Positions 1 through 9,194 are shown, numbered from the stretch's first letter. The stretch is DNA of 64,000 nt from JAENVT01 sp963720775 (GCA_963720775.1 CAVRGR010000001.1:1-64000); one strand, 5' to 3'. Notes: generated by a model not told the origin, from the letters alone. Made by a program: numbers and translations.

Positions 1-162
1 GATTTGAACGTTTGGATCAGTGACCCACGAGCGATTCTGCAGTTTGGCTGGTGACCGCACCAGACACCGGATCGCATAGCGGTGCTCGAGCAAACGAGGG
101 GCAAGACGGCCACCAATGTACCCAGTTACCCCGGCTATCGCTACGCGTTCAGATACAGACAC
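1..162 (-). CDS. NmrA/epimerase-like NAD(P)-binding protein, N-terminal fragment (cut by window edge)
   Basis: This frame is open from a GTG at 162 to the window edge, giving the first 54 residues of a Rossmann-fold protein. The motif GVTGYIGGRLAPRLLE at about residues 11-26 is the NAD(P)-binding glycine-rich loop (TGYxGG type) of atypical SDRs of the NmrA/epimerase group, followed by RCLVRSPAKL, the usual second strand with the NADP-selecting arginine. An AAGGAG box sits 4 nt before the GTG, which fixes the start; the nearby ATG is out of frame. Substrate unknown. Neither codon bias nor spacing resembles the right part of the window. Confidence 0.7.
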   Translation of the reverse strand, partial: MSVSERVAIAGVTGYIGGRLAPRLLEHRYAIRCLVRSPAKLQNRSWVTDPNVQI

Positions 163-433
163 ATAACTCCTTCGCATCCAAAGGTCCTGAGATGGCCCTC
201 TGCACTACCCAATTGACGCCCAGCATATCCTTTCCAACAGGCAGACGGGATCGTCCTTTCGAAGGACTTTGGCAGTAGTGCAGTCATTACGGCCCACACC
301 GACAGAGGCACTTGCGGCTTGCCCAGCGCTGCCGGGAGGAGAACCCGAGTGAAACCAGTGAAAAGCTTATGGCGATCAGAGACAGGCAGAAATCCCATGA
401 AAGTCGGGCGTTTCTGGATTAGAGCACAGAAAA

Positions 434-459
434 GGCCGCTTATCCCCCGATCAGCGGCC
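434..459 (-). terminator. Rho-independent terminator on the minus strand
   Basis: Seven-base perfect stem GGCCGCT/AGCGGCC with a 12-nt loop. Read on the minus strand it is followed at once by TTTT, the layout of an intrinsic terminator for leftward transcripts from the gene at 711-1125. The rest of 163-592 shows nothing I can support; ORFs there have no family features. Confidence 0.55.
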
Positions 460-592
460 AGACACCCGCAATCACACTCCCCGAAATCTCGGCTCAATGC
501 GAGACAGGCGAATTAAGTATCTCTGACGTTACCGGAAAAGCAAAGCAAATTAAGCGGGGCGGATCGATCTATGGGAGGTCTTCGCGGGCTTT

Positions 593-720
593 TTACTTTT
601 TGTGGGCCTTGGCCAACTCGACAAACACTTCTCTGGCGACGGCGGGATTTGTAACTTCTCGTAAGAAGGCGATGCGGTCTCCATGCACTCCATCCTGGGT
701 TTTCAGGCGTTCAATCGGAA
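593..720 (-). pseudogene. DUF2470 (HugZ C-terminal) fragment, second copy
   Basis: Reading leftward from about 717, the frame gives ERLKTQDGVHGDRIAFLREV and then a tail ending in VFVELAKAHKK before a TAA at 593-595. This matches closely the last 40 residues of the HugZ-like protein encoded at 2909-3696 (LRLKTQDGVKGTRVAFLREV, tail VFVEMVKQARHG). The DNA is also visibly similar. Only this C-terminal scrap is present; upstream sequence belongs to a different, membrane protein. It is a remnant of a paralogue, or the product of a duplication that was mostly lost. Confidence 0.6.
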
Positions 721-1125
721 CGACCGTAACGCTGGGTAGGTGCTATTGGAAGCAACATTACGAGCGTGTAAATCCCCAGAGTTGTACCCAGCGGAATATT
801 GGAGAGCGACAAAAATCCTGCCACGAGGGCGACCGTGCGGCCGATCGCCGTTCTGCAAGTAGAGCCAGTCCAGCCATGAGCCCCAAAATTCCACAAACAA
901 CCGACAAAGCTATCAATACTGCGTACGAGAAGTGGAAAACACTCATCAGTGTTAACGGGTCAGGTACGCGATTGAGCAGAGCGCCAAACATTACGGTGGC
1001 TGTACTGCCGAAGATGACCAGCACACCGCCATGATCAATCGAATGATTCCGTAAACTATCCAACATATTCCCAAAGTTCGGAGGTGACCGCTCAGGCTCG
1101 GCGCAACGGGATCGTGTGAGGACAT
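711..1125 (-). pseudogene. Small four-helix membrane protein, frameshifted
   Basis: Starts at ATG 1125 (MSSHDPVAPSL) with a GGAGA box 5 nt upstream. Following the best frame in each segment gives helices LGICWIVYGIIRLIMA, then LVIFGSTATVMFGALLNRV, FSYAVLIALSVVCGILGL and LVAGFLSLSNIPLGTTLGIY. To read all of them two frame changes are needed, near 1023 and near 850. The composite of about 138 residues looks like a small integral membrane protein of unknown function of a kind common in Acidobacteria (from memory, not searched). The frame changes may be sequence errors rather than decay. Confidence 0.5.
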
Positions 1126-1572
1126 GACGGTCTCCTGCGGGCTGTGGTGGCTGGCAAAGTCTATCATTGACTGGAGTGACTGCGGGCACAGTGAGAAATG
1201 ATCTGCTGAATTACAAGCGCGAATCGAAAGGATCCTGCGTGAGCGTCGTATGAGAAATGCGCGGCGAGATGGCGAGCCAAACGCCTTAGCGACCTACTCT
1301 CAGGTCCGGAAGGCCGTCAACCTCTGCGGAATTCTTTCCATTCTTTTTCCACAGCGCGCGCCCTGATCCGCGGTGCAGATTCTGGCTCATGCCCCTACTC
1401 TAATGTTCAGGGAATGTTAACGCTAGTCGGTGAGAAGCAATTGTACTGAGCACTTGGGATGAGAGGTTTGCACTCAACGGCTGTTTTCAGAAACGGCGTT
1501 CCGCTCCTAAATTGTCATTGAGTGGTCACAATTGGACAGCTTGGACGAGGACAATTCTGCCACACTGCGGCC
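1126..1572. other. Intergenic stretch, nothing recognised
   Basis: About 450 bases between two diverging genes. It probably holds both promoters, but I see no clear repeat, RNA gene or coding pattern in it. Confidence 0.4.
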
Positions 1573-1926
1573 ATGGCAACGAAAACGATTCCGGAATACC
1601 TCGAGGACGAGCGCAGACGCCGTGAAGACACTCAGCTGCGGACGGACGAAGAAGCCGACCGCATCCAGTTGCTGCACCCGGGCCACCATCGCACTCGGAA
1701 GCAGCCCAAGCCGGAATTGCCGGCTCCAGTTGAAGTCGTGGTCAAAGCGAAAAAGCCCGCCGTGGCTAAAGCGAGAAAGCCTGCCTGCAGCCAAAGCGAG
1801 AAAGCCACGCCGTGGGCGAAAGCGAGAAAACCTGTCGCAGCCAAAACGACAAAACCTGCTGGAGCAGCTCGGAGAAAGCCACCAGCCGCGCGAAAGACGG
1901 GAACGAAAGCCCGCAGGAAGGCGTGA
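1573..1926 (+). CDS. Lys/Ala/Pro-rich basic protein
   Basis: ATG at 1573 (MATKTIPEYLEDERRRREDT) is chosen over the ATG at 1522 because the amphipathic N-terminus starts here. The 117-residue protein has an acidic/basic N-terminal third and then repeats of the type KARKPA, AKTTKPA, ARRKPPA up to the C-terminus KARRKA. Such tails resemble bacterial histone H1-like or other DNA-binding tails; the function is not determined. The repeats make this region prone to slippage. No operon partner. Confidence 0.45.
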   Translation: MATKTIPEYLEDERRRREDTQLRTDEEADRIQLLHPGHHRTRKQPKPELPAPVEVVVKAKKPAVAKARKPACSQSEKATPWAKARKPVAAKTTKPAGAARRKPPAARKTGTKARRKA

Positions 1927-2118
1927 CGATCCGTGCATGATCTTTACGGTCAGCGGCGACACCGAAATAGTGGAAAGCGCTGATCTTCACACCTTAAGTT
2001 CGAACGTGCCGTCCAGGCGTCTTCATCATCTGATATGTGTATCGCTTGCGCTAGGTCCCAGATCTCCTGAGACCTTGATACCAGTCAAGTGAATTGTGAC
2101 ATCCATCAAGGAGAAGAT

Positions 2119-2811
2119 ATGAAGATCGGCATCATCGGAGTGGGCCAAATCGGTGGGACTCTCGCCCGACGCTTCACCGCCTGGGCCACCAAGTTTTATC
2201 GCCAACTCCCGAGGTCCCGAGTCGCTGGCAGGTTTGGCCCGCGAGACCGGCGCGACCCCCGTCTCAGTCACCGAAGCTGCTCGCAGCGGAGATGTGGTCA
2301 TCGTGACGATTCCCCAGAAAAACGTGCCGAAACTACCGGCCGATTTGTTTGCCGGGGTTCCCGACAGCGTCGTCGTCGTAGATACCGGCAACTACTATCC
2401 ACAGCAGCGGGATGGCCCCATTGACGGGATCGAGGCTGGCGCGACCGAGAGCCAGTGGGTTGCGCAACAGTTGGGCCGCCCCGTCGTCAAGGTGTTCAAC
2501 AACATCTATGCGCAACATCTTATGGATCTGGCCGGCCTGCAGGTGCTCCCGGGCGAATTGCGCTACCTGTTGCTGGCGACGTCGAAGCAGCTAAGGCAGT
2601 AGCGCTTCGGTTGCTGGACGAACTCGGATTTGATGGTGTTGACGCCGGTGGGCTTGATGAGTCCTGGCGCCAACAACCTGGCAGCCCGGTCTACGCGATG
2701 GACTTCGACGTGGCAGGTGTGAAGCGCGCGCTATCCGAGGCGACCAAAGAGCGCAAGCCAGAATGGCGTGCCACCGCAAACAGTCCTGGGGACTTTTCCA
2801 AGCCGGCTTAA
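2119..2811 (+). pseudogene. NADPH-dependent F420 reductase-like dinucleotide-binding protein, frameshifted
   Basis: ATG 2119 follows AAGGAGA. It opens MKIGIIGVGQIGGTLARRF, the GxGxxG loop of the F420-dependent NADP oxidoreductase family. After about residue 24 the homologous reading moves to another frame (FIANSRGPESLAGLARETGA, then SGDVVIVTIPQKNV, VVVDTGNYYPQQRDG, VVKVFNNIYAQHL), and near 2560 it moves again (ALPVAGDVEAAKAVALRLLD to the end at 2811). The composite is about 230 residues, the normal length. So the gene is complete but carries at least two single-base frameshifts, errors or decay. Whether it uses F420 cannot be told from sequence. Confidence 0.6.
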
Positions 2812-2908
2812 GGTGATTTGTCGAGTCCGCCGCGAATTCTAGATCGGCCATTACCCGGTAGGCGCAACTGGCGATCATGTGGACAAGTCCACCGCGAGGC
2901 CAGGCGGC

Positions 2909-3696
2909 TTAGCCGTGACGTGCCTGCTTCACCATCTCGACAAACACTTCTCTGGTCTGTGCCGGATCGCTTACTTCCCGCAAGAAGGCGACCCGAGTTC
3001 CTTTCACGCCATCCTGGGTTTTCAGGCGCAGGTGGAAGCCGAGGCGATCGACCGAGGTCATCTCCGCCTCCTGCGCCTCAATGCCAGCAAACCGTTTTGC
3101 GAGCAGGATGAGCGCATCTTTGTGGTCGGCATTCATGTGCTGAATGATGTCGCTCTTGTGCTCAGCCAGCGGATCGGATTGCGCTGCGGAATAATCGAAG
3201 CCGGCACCCATCCCATCACTCCGAAGCCGCCCACGTAATAAACGTCCAATACATCCATGCGGTAAAAGAAGAAATCGTCAAAATCGACCCAGTACTTGCT
3301 ATCTGGGTAGCGCGTCAGATAGACCGTACGGGCGGCCGCCAGCTCTGGCTCCGGTATCTGATAACATTTCCTATCAACGTGACTCTGGATGCACCGAGCG
3401 GGTCTCCGCTGGCCCCGGGCTCTGTCACAAACAGGCTGGAGCGTGGATCCGCCTGAAGATTCTGCGTATGCATGGCCATCGTGCTGACGAGGAAAATGGG
3501 ACGACCCTGACCGTCAAGCGCGTAAGGCATCAAGACCCGAAAGGAAACCCCGGCTGTTTCCGCGACAGGGTCGAGAGACTCCCGATTCGGCTCAGTGCAT
3601 CAGTGTGCGTGCTCGCTCAGCGAACGAGGGCTCGGGAACTGCAGACTGGCCGCTCGTCGCGCCACTCGCGTGTTTTCCGAAGGATGAGGAAGCCAC
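2909..3696 (-). pseudogene. HugZ-like haem utilisation / pyridoxamine-phosphate-oxidase-fold protein with DUF2470, frameshifted
   Basis: Reads leftward from GTG 3696, directly after the TAA of the RGRPPK gene. Segments in order: PEPSFAERARTLMH; SLSTLSRKQPGFPFGS; a flavin-binding split-barrel stretch MPYALDGQGRPIFLVSTMAM and NLQADPRSSLFV; AAARTVYLTRYPDSKYWVDF; DVYYVGGFGVMGWV; and the C-terminal DUF2470 domain SDIIQHMNADHKDALILLAK, ending in KQARHG. These segments occupy different frames, so at least four frame changes are required over about 790 bases. The complete domain order is that of HugZ-type proteins (FMN split barrel plus DUF2470). A scrap of a paralogue lies at 593-720. Confidence 0.6.
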
Positions 3697-4044
3697 TTAT
3701 GCTTTCGCCTCTTTCTTCGCGGCCCAGCGCGCCTTCATGAGTGCTGAAACTTCTTCTTCGCGGCTGCGCTCATCGGATGGCGAACGGTGGTCTTCTTCAG
3801 GCGTAGCCTTGGCTTGCTTCGGTGCGGACTTTCCCTTCCATTTTGCCCATCGCTGCTTCATAGCCTCGGAGATGCGCTTGCGTGCGGCCGCGCCGATCCG
3901 GCGACGATTCCGGCAAGTCGTGGTCGCCTTTGGCGGACGTCCACGCCGGGGCGCATTTGAAGTAAGTCCTTCCAGCGCGGAGATGGCCTGGTCAATTCGA
4001 TTACGCTCGTCCTTGAGACTTGAAACAATGGCTTGGATGTCCAT
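3697..4044 (-). CDS. Small basic protein with AT-hook-like RGRPPK motif
   Basis: 115 residues. N-terminal helix MDIQAIVSSLKDERNRIDQA with a coiled-coil look, then RRGRPPK (AT-hook core RGRP) at about residues 33-39, then RIGAAARKRISEAMKQRWAK and a second related block VSALMKARWAAKKEAKA at the C-terminus. This layout is frequent in Acidobacteria, where such proteins are presumed DNA-binding (recalled, not searched). Its stop touches the start of the HugZ-like gene, so the two are probably cotranscribed. The frame is intact, in contrast to its neighbours. Confidence 0.6.
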   Translation of the reverse strand: MDIQAIVSSLKDERNRIDQAISALEGLTSNAPRRGRPPKATTTCRNRRRIGAAARKRISEAMKQRWAKWKGKSAPKQAKATPEEDHRSPSDERSREEEVSALMKARWAAKKEAKA

Positions 4045-4224
4045 GGAAACCTTTCAAATGCTGCGCCCAGAATTGTAGCAGTCTGGTTTTCCAGACGGAG
4101 CTCGATTCATCTGAGGCACGCGGCGACATTTAAATTTGTCAGAGCTGTTAACATCGCACCCCGCCTTACCAATCAGCAACCAGCTTGGCCGGCGCACTTC
4201 TTGATGTTCTTCAAAGCCGGCGCC

Positions 4225-5193
4225 TCACCCCGAGCCACTGCTTTTCCGCACCGCCCCTTTCTGGCATCTTTCGTAAGTTTTCTTGCGATTCGTGTCGATG
4301 CAAGGTGGAGGGTAGGGCAGCGCATCTTCGTACAACGTCGCGAGGTCCGCGCGAGTTGCCTTCTTGTATTTGGCATCGAATAGAGTCATTATTTCGCTCG
4401 CAAATTCCGGGTCGAGATAGGTAGTTCGCGAACGAAACTTGCTTGAGAACCGCGCCACCCATGTGCTACGCCGCACGCCCTTCAGATGGTTTTTGAGCGA
4501 TGGAAAGTCACTTTTGCCGTCACTGTCGATGAGCAGCGGTGCATTCCTGAATTTGAATGGGAAACGCCAATCCCATAGCACTTCTGATCGGTCTTTGTAT
4601 TCAACTATTCTTCTGATCGGAGGCGTGAGCAACACCAGTTTCATTTGATTTTTTCCACCTTGGGCAAATGCAAAGCGAACCCCTTTCAGTCGCTTCACGT
4701 TGCCCGGCTTCAGTAAGTTCCTCGCGTGGCATGTTGTGATGCCAAAGCTGCCGAACTCCCAGAACGGGTCGGTCCGTTTCTCGTCGGGCCTCGAACGGAC
4801 TGGCCGACGCAAATGGACGATCAAGACGTGGCACTCTGGCACCTAGTTGTTCCTCTTCACTAACGAAACGTCCTGTTCGGAGAAACCAGTCATAAAATCG
4901 ACTGGCATCACGAAAACTCGGCGGCACAACACTGCGTTGCACGTAGCCATTCTTAACCGAAAGCCCTCCCCACGCTGCTTCCAAATCGGGGGTGACCCGG
5001 TAAGCTCGATCGCGAAATTCGCCCATGGGTATGCACCTTTGAAGTCTTCCAGAGACGTCAGCACGTGCGATCACCACGATATCGTTCGGACTGATGACAT
5101 CCCATCTTGTGTGTGCGTTCTCGCGATGCCGTTCGGCTGGGATTGGTACAGCTTCAGTTCGAGTTCGCTTCCGACATCGATGCTGAATCGCAT
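4225..5193 (-). pseudogene. Unknown protein downstream of the PRTRC genes, frameshifted
   Basis: The likely start is ATG 5193 (MRFSIDVGSELELKLYQ) with GGGAGAAA upstream, inside the end of the PRTRC F gene. Further segments in shifting frames are VISPNDIVVIARADV, FYDWFLRTGRFVSEEEQ, then from about 4770 one good frame: PFWEFGSFGITTCHARNLL, FAFAQGGKNQMKLVLLTPP, APLLIDSDGKSDFPSLKNHL and STWVARFSSKFRSRT. Together about 320 residues. I do not recognise the family; it is not any PRTRC protein I know. The conserved-looking Phe/Trp/Cys/His motifs suggest a real soluble protein. At least two frame changes are needed. Confidence 0.4.
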
Positions 5194-6367
5194 GTGGATT
5201 TCTCCCGGCTCTCGATGAGGGTCTTGATCCGCACCGTCAGAACCAGCACCCGCATGAGCGTCTCAATGACGGCGAAAGCCTGGCGCACGCTGGCTGGGTC
5301 ATTCGGCCGAAGGGGAATGATGAGGTTGGGTTCCGGCGTTTCCTGGCCCCAGTATTCGCATTCGTCGTCAAAACAGGCCATGACGGCGTCGCCTGCTCGG
5401 AAGTACAGCAGGACGGCGGGAAGAGGCAGGTCGAGCGAATGGTAGCTGCGAGCGCATTCGAGCCACTCCTCGTCGAGCTGGGCCGTTCCATCAAATGGGA
5501 GACTCTTTGTAATTCAATGGTGGTTTCGACCAGTTCCTTCAGCCACTGGTCAGTCAGGCACCGGAAAGGAGGCGAGAGGCTGGGCCGTGTCGGACCGTTG
5601 CTTGTCCTTCTAGGCACGCCGGAAGGTCCTGTTCGAGTTTGGGATCTCGTAGGAATCGGGATCATCCTCTCCTTCCGCCCACTCGACCATTTGCTCGATG
5701 CGGTCCCGGGCGTCCAAATCGTCATAGACCCGGATCCAGCGGTACAGAGCCTGTCGCAGAGTGTCGTAGAATGCCAGTCCCATGCCGGGATGGCGCCTTC
5801 CAGTTCTGTCGATCGCCGTCACCCACGCCCAACGGAAAGGACGACTCCGTATTGAGGACCAGAAAAGTTGTCCGGGAATCGGCTCCGAATCGCCGTACAC
5901 GGTGTCGACGATGGATTCCCCGAGCGTCAGGGACAGCTCGAAGTGCTCAGCAATGATGTCTTGGCCATGGTCGCGGAGAAAGCGGCGGAATATGGGCTCG
6001 ACCAGTGCGGCAGGGAATTTTTCCTGCCGCGATCCAGTCGGATTCAGTGGCGAGGTCGATTTCGACCAGGGTTTGAGCCAGCGTAGTCAGAGCGGAGCAA
6101 CCGAAGGTGATCTGATTGCCGACATGAACCGGTTCCAGCCTGGGAATTCCGATCAGGCTGGCGGGATTGGCCAGATACCGGTCCGGGGAAGACGGGATCT
6201 CCGCTTCCTTGCAGTGAGAGAGCCCGTGCGAGAGCACTGCTTGCTTCTTGCGAGTCTGGGCATTCGAGCCACCTCCGCATCAGTCCGGTCAGAGGGTTGG
6301 CGCTGGCCTGCCGACCCTCTGATTCGCGGATTTCCTGTAACAGCGATTGTTTGTTGGCGTCCGGCAT
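5154..6367 (-). pseudogene. PRTRC system protein F, frameshifted
   Basis: Starts at ATG 6367 (MPDANKQSLLQEIRESEG), 4 nt after the stop of PRTRC C. Segments: LTGLMRRWLECPDSQEASSA; IGIPRLEPVHVGNQITFGCS and LAQTLVEIDLATESDWIA; FRRFLRDHGQDIIAEHFELS; LFWSSIRSRPFRWAWVTAID and FYDTLRQALYRWIRVYDDL; LTDQWLKELVETTIELQRV; and a C-terminal part with YWGQETPEPNLIIPLRPNDP. They lie in three frames, so at least three frame changes are needed. Composite length near 400 residues. Assignment as protein F rests on its place after E and C and on general resemblance; the cassette's role is unknown in the literature I know. Confidence 0.6.
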
Positions 6368-6371
6368 CTCA

Positions 6372-6575
6372 TCAGCCCTTCGATCCGATGGCGCGCTCGA
6401 AGCTGTAACGCAGCCGGTCGCCAACCGTTTCAGGTCCGGTAATGGCTGCGTTGGTCAGCTCGGGAAACTGGGTGGCATAGAACGAACGGACTTCTTCAAT
6501 CGAGAACTTGGGGTTCGGGTCGGCCAGCGTGGTGCCGTGATAAACGAATTCGCGTTCGACCAGGTTGATTTTCAT
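6372..6575 (-). CDS. PRTRC system protein C
   Basis: Intact 67-residue protein: MKINLVEREFVYHGTTLADP, then NPKFSIEEVRSFYATQFPEL, then a conserved C-terminus RYSFERAIGSKG. This is the compact PRTRC protein C pattern (REF.Y.G..L.DPNP, RDFY...YPEL, F.RA.GTKG). Its ATG overlaps the TGA of protein E (ATGA), and protein F follows 4 nt later, so E-C-F form one operon. PRTRC means ParB-related, ThiF-related cassette, a gene set of unknown function usually on plasmids. The ParB-, ThiF- and Mov34-like members are not in this window. Confidence 0.85.
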   Translation of the reverse strand: MKINLVEREFVYHGTTLADPNPKFSIEEVRSFYATQFPELTNAAITGPETVGDRLRYSFERAIGSKG

Positions 6576-7023
6576 GATGCTTCACCTCCCTCCTCTTCTT
6601 CTGTTGCTGTCGTTTCCGGTTGCGCCTTTGGCGCAAACAGCGACGGCGCCTCCGGTTCCCGAGAGACGGTCGTCGCCGCTGGTGTCGCTGAGTCGTTGGA
6701 CTGCTCGCGCTGGATGGCTTCGAGGTTTTCTTCCGTGCCTCTTCGCGAGCCGCTTTGGCGGCCGCTTCCATTTCAGCTTTGGCAGAGGCCAGGGTGGTTT
6801 GGAGTTGCAGGTGCGCCCCAGTGAATTCCACCAGCTGCTGAGGAAGGTCGCGATCGAGTTCCTCGGCTGTGCCGGTGATTGCCAATGGGGTGGTGAGGGC
6901 GTTGTCTTCGGTGTCAGACGCCTTCTGCGGAACGACGGTGGCCCTGATCGTATCGCCCTCAACAAGGGAGATGGTCAGCAGCAGCCTGCGTTTGCGCAGC
7001 AAGGGCATCAGTTCTGCGAACAT
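6572..7023 (-). CDS. PRTRC system protein E (one frameshift)
   Basis: ATG 7023 with GGAGGAAA upstream. The N-terminal two thirds is one clean frame: MFAELMPLLRKRRLLLTISL, then ALTTPLAITGTAEELDRDLP, then QLVEFTGAHLQLQTTLASAK and an Ala/Glu/Lys helix. Near 6737 the frame must change to keep reading an acidic tail EPEAPSLFAPKAQPETTA and EEEEGGEAS with a TGA at 6572-6574 that overlaps the start of protein C. Length about 150 residues, as usual for the family. It is the first gene of the E-C-F operon. Confidence 0.75.
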
Positions 7024-7428
7024 GGGGTTTCCTCCGTAAACGAATGTTTTGTGGGGTTCAAGTAAAGAGAGAATTGGGCAGCGACGGCCTATGTGGCGGT
7101 GTTGCCCTCGCGAGCCTACGGCCTGACAAGCTCGAACCACTCGCTGCACACATTACCGAGCGAAGAGACAAGAAAAAAACGAGAGCGCGCGTAACGTACA
7201 GTCAGTCGGAACCGTGGCTCAACACCGCCCAACCGCTAAGTTCATGTTGGAACGTGATCCCTACCGTGTCAAAGTTGCGGGATTAGCTTTTCAACGACTT
7301 AACAGTGCGTGGAGGTTGCCTAAACACACGCAAGTCGCAGAAGACATCGCATTTTGTGGGACGGATTGTGGGATTGAAATCTTCTCGCTCCTCAGAGCGT
7401 GACCGATTAGCGTGATTGCGTATTCCGC
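7024..7428. other. Intergenic, likely promoter region of the PRTRC operon
   Basis: About 400 bases between the leftward PRTRC E start and a rightward membrane-anchored gene. Both promoters should lie here. I see no repeat or RNA gene. Confidence 0.35.
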
Positions 7429-7965
7429 ATGTACAATTCGGACGATTGGCCAACTCCAACGAAGAAAAAAGCATTTCGCGCCAAGTAACGATTGGAGTGT
7501 TGATCGCAGTATTGGGCGCGTTATTTGTAGGTAGTACCGCCCCGTGGTGGTGGAGCCCGCTCAAGGGACTGATACTTTCCCGAAGGCCTGACCTACCAGT
7601 CTCAACTCGTTCCAAAGGATATTCCGGAGCCACTTACGAACTTATCTGTGACAATGGCTCCCACTGAGCACCAAGTGGGTGCCTTACTGCAGTTCACCTC
7701 CAAGGACACCGCACGTTGGAGGATGTTGAGCAGCCTCGATTGGACTGAATCGTTCAAAACGGAACCCTTGGGACCTCATCGTGTCCTTCTCTCGAATGGG
7801 CCGCAGGACACCTGGCAGGAGAAAATTGATCTCACATTTTCCCAGGTACTTCAAGAAGGTGACGGAAGGTTCGATCAGCTACCAAGATCCCTCTTCAGGT
7901 CGTTCCAAATACTACACTGTGGTGGGATCGCGCCAACAGTAGCGAAGTGGCAGATGTGCGCCCAT
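7429..7965 (+). pseudogene. Membrane-anchored protein of unknown function, frameshifted and cut at the block joint
   Basis: ATG 7429 opens MYNSDDWPTPTKKKAFRAK, then, in another frame, one hydrophobic segment VTIGVLIAVLGALFVGSTA (single-pass anchor), and then, back in the first frame, TYQSQLVPKDIPEPLTNLSV and LDWTESFKTEPLGPHRVLLS. The frame changes are near 7487 and 7575. The part after the anchor looks like a soluble extracytoplasmic domain. At about 7965 the sequence changes into the reverse strand of an EF-G-like gene, so the C-terminus is lost. Family not recognised. Confidence 0.4.
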
Positions 7966-7970
7966 ACGAC
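7955..7970. other. Joint between two unlike sequence blocks
   Basis: Left of this point GC is lower, gene spacing is loose and frameshifts are frequent; right of it GC is high and genes are tightly packed. The EF-G-like protein matches its family up to AGDIIGVV and then turns into unrelated residues at 7964; the rightward gene from 7429 also loses its natural end here. No target-site duplication, IS end or att-like repeat is visible at the joint. Confidence 0.65.
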
Positions 7971-9092
7971 CCCGATGATGTCTCCGGCGACCGCCTTGGC
8001 GCAGGGCAGTTGATCCTTGCCACGCAGGTAGAACAGGGCGTGGAGCCGCTCCTCCGTCGAACTGCCGCTGGCGATGAGTCGTTCGTCGGGGGAGATCGTG
8101 CCCGACACGACCTTGCACAGCGAGACCTGGCCGACGAACTGATCGGCGAGCGTCTTGAACACGTACGCCAGTGGTTGGCCGCCGGCGTCGGCGGCCACTT
8201 CGATCTGCTCGGTGCCGGCTACGACCGTCATGGGTCGATCCGACGGAGCCGGGCCGATCTCACAGATGAAGTCGGCCAGGCGATCGACACCGACACCGGT
8301 GAGGGCGGAGCCCACGAGCACGGGGAACTCGAGGCAGTCGAGCACTTCGTGGGCGAGCGTGCGCTCCAACTCCTCGGGTGAGGGAACATCGCCGGAGAGG
8401 TAACGCTCGAGCTGGTCATCGTCGCCCGAGACGATCTCTTCGACCAACTCGTCGTGCACGCGGTGCTCTTCGTCGGCGATCTCGCTGGGTAACGGCGTCG
8501 AGCGGTGTCGTCCATCGCTGTCGTACTCGAACGCTTGGTCCGACAAGACGTCGGCGACACCGTGGAGGGCCTCCTCCTCGCCGAGTGGTAGTTCGAGTGG
8601 GGCGAAGCCGTGGCCCCACTTCGACTGCAGAGCAGCAAGCACACTGTGGAAGTTGGCCCGCGGCTTGTCGTCCTTGTTGACGAAGACGAGCCGGGGGATC
8701 TTGTTGGCGACGCATCGCTCCCAGGCGAGCTCGGTGCCGACCTCGATGCCATCAACGGCGCTGATGACGACGATCGCCAGATCGGCCACGCTCATCGCCG
8801 CTTCTTCCTCGCCGACGAAGTCGGCGTAACCGGGAGCGTCGAGCAAATTGATCTTGTACTTCTCGCCGTCGCCGGCTTGCCACTCGAACGGAGCGATGCC
8901 GAGCGACAGCGACATGCCGCGTTTGACTTCCTCCGGATCGGTTCCGGTGACGGCGGAGCCGTCTTCGACCTTGCCGACGCGGGTCGTGACACCGGCGCGG
9001 TGCAGCAGAGCCTCGACGAGGGTGGTTTTACCGCAGCCGTTGTGGCCGACAAGGACCACGTTGCGGATGCGCTGTGTAGGAATGGCGTCCAC
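7964..9092 (-). CDS. Elongation factor G-like GTPase (EF-G2 type), C-terminally truncated
   Basis: GTG 9092. G1 loop GHNGCGKTTLVEALL at about residues 17-31, G3 DAPGYADFVGEEEAAMSVAD (DAPGY instead of the DTPGH of true EF-G), G4 NKDD near residue 140, then domain II with QPLAYVFKTLADQFVGQVSL. These departures from canonical EF-G and the short insertions fit the second, EF-G2/FusA2-like paralogue of actinobacteria, whose role is less clear. The family is about 690 residues; only about 376 remain before the block joint, so domains III-V are missing from this sequence. Confidence 0.8.
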
Positions 9093-9194
9093 CGGCTTGA
9101 CCCCCGTTGTTCGAACTTTGCCGTGCCGGGACTTTACCCATCACCAGCGGGGTAGGGCGACGCCTTGTGCACTCCCGAACGATCTGCTGCCGGA

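Noticed and set aside
141..497. 118-codon minus-strand ORF near the left edge
   Set aside because: No motif; it conflicts with the supported SDR start at 162 and with the terminator hairpin.
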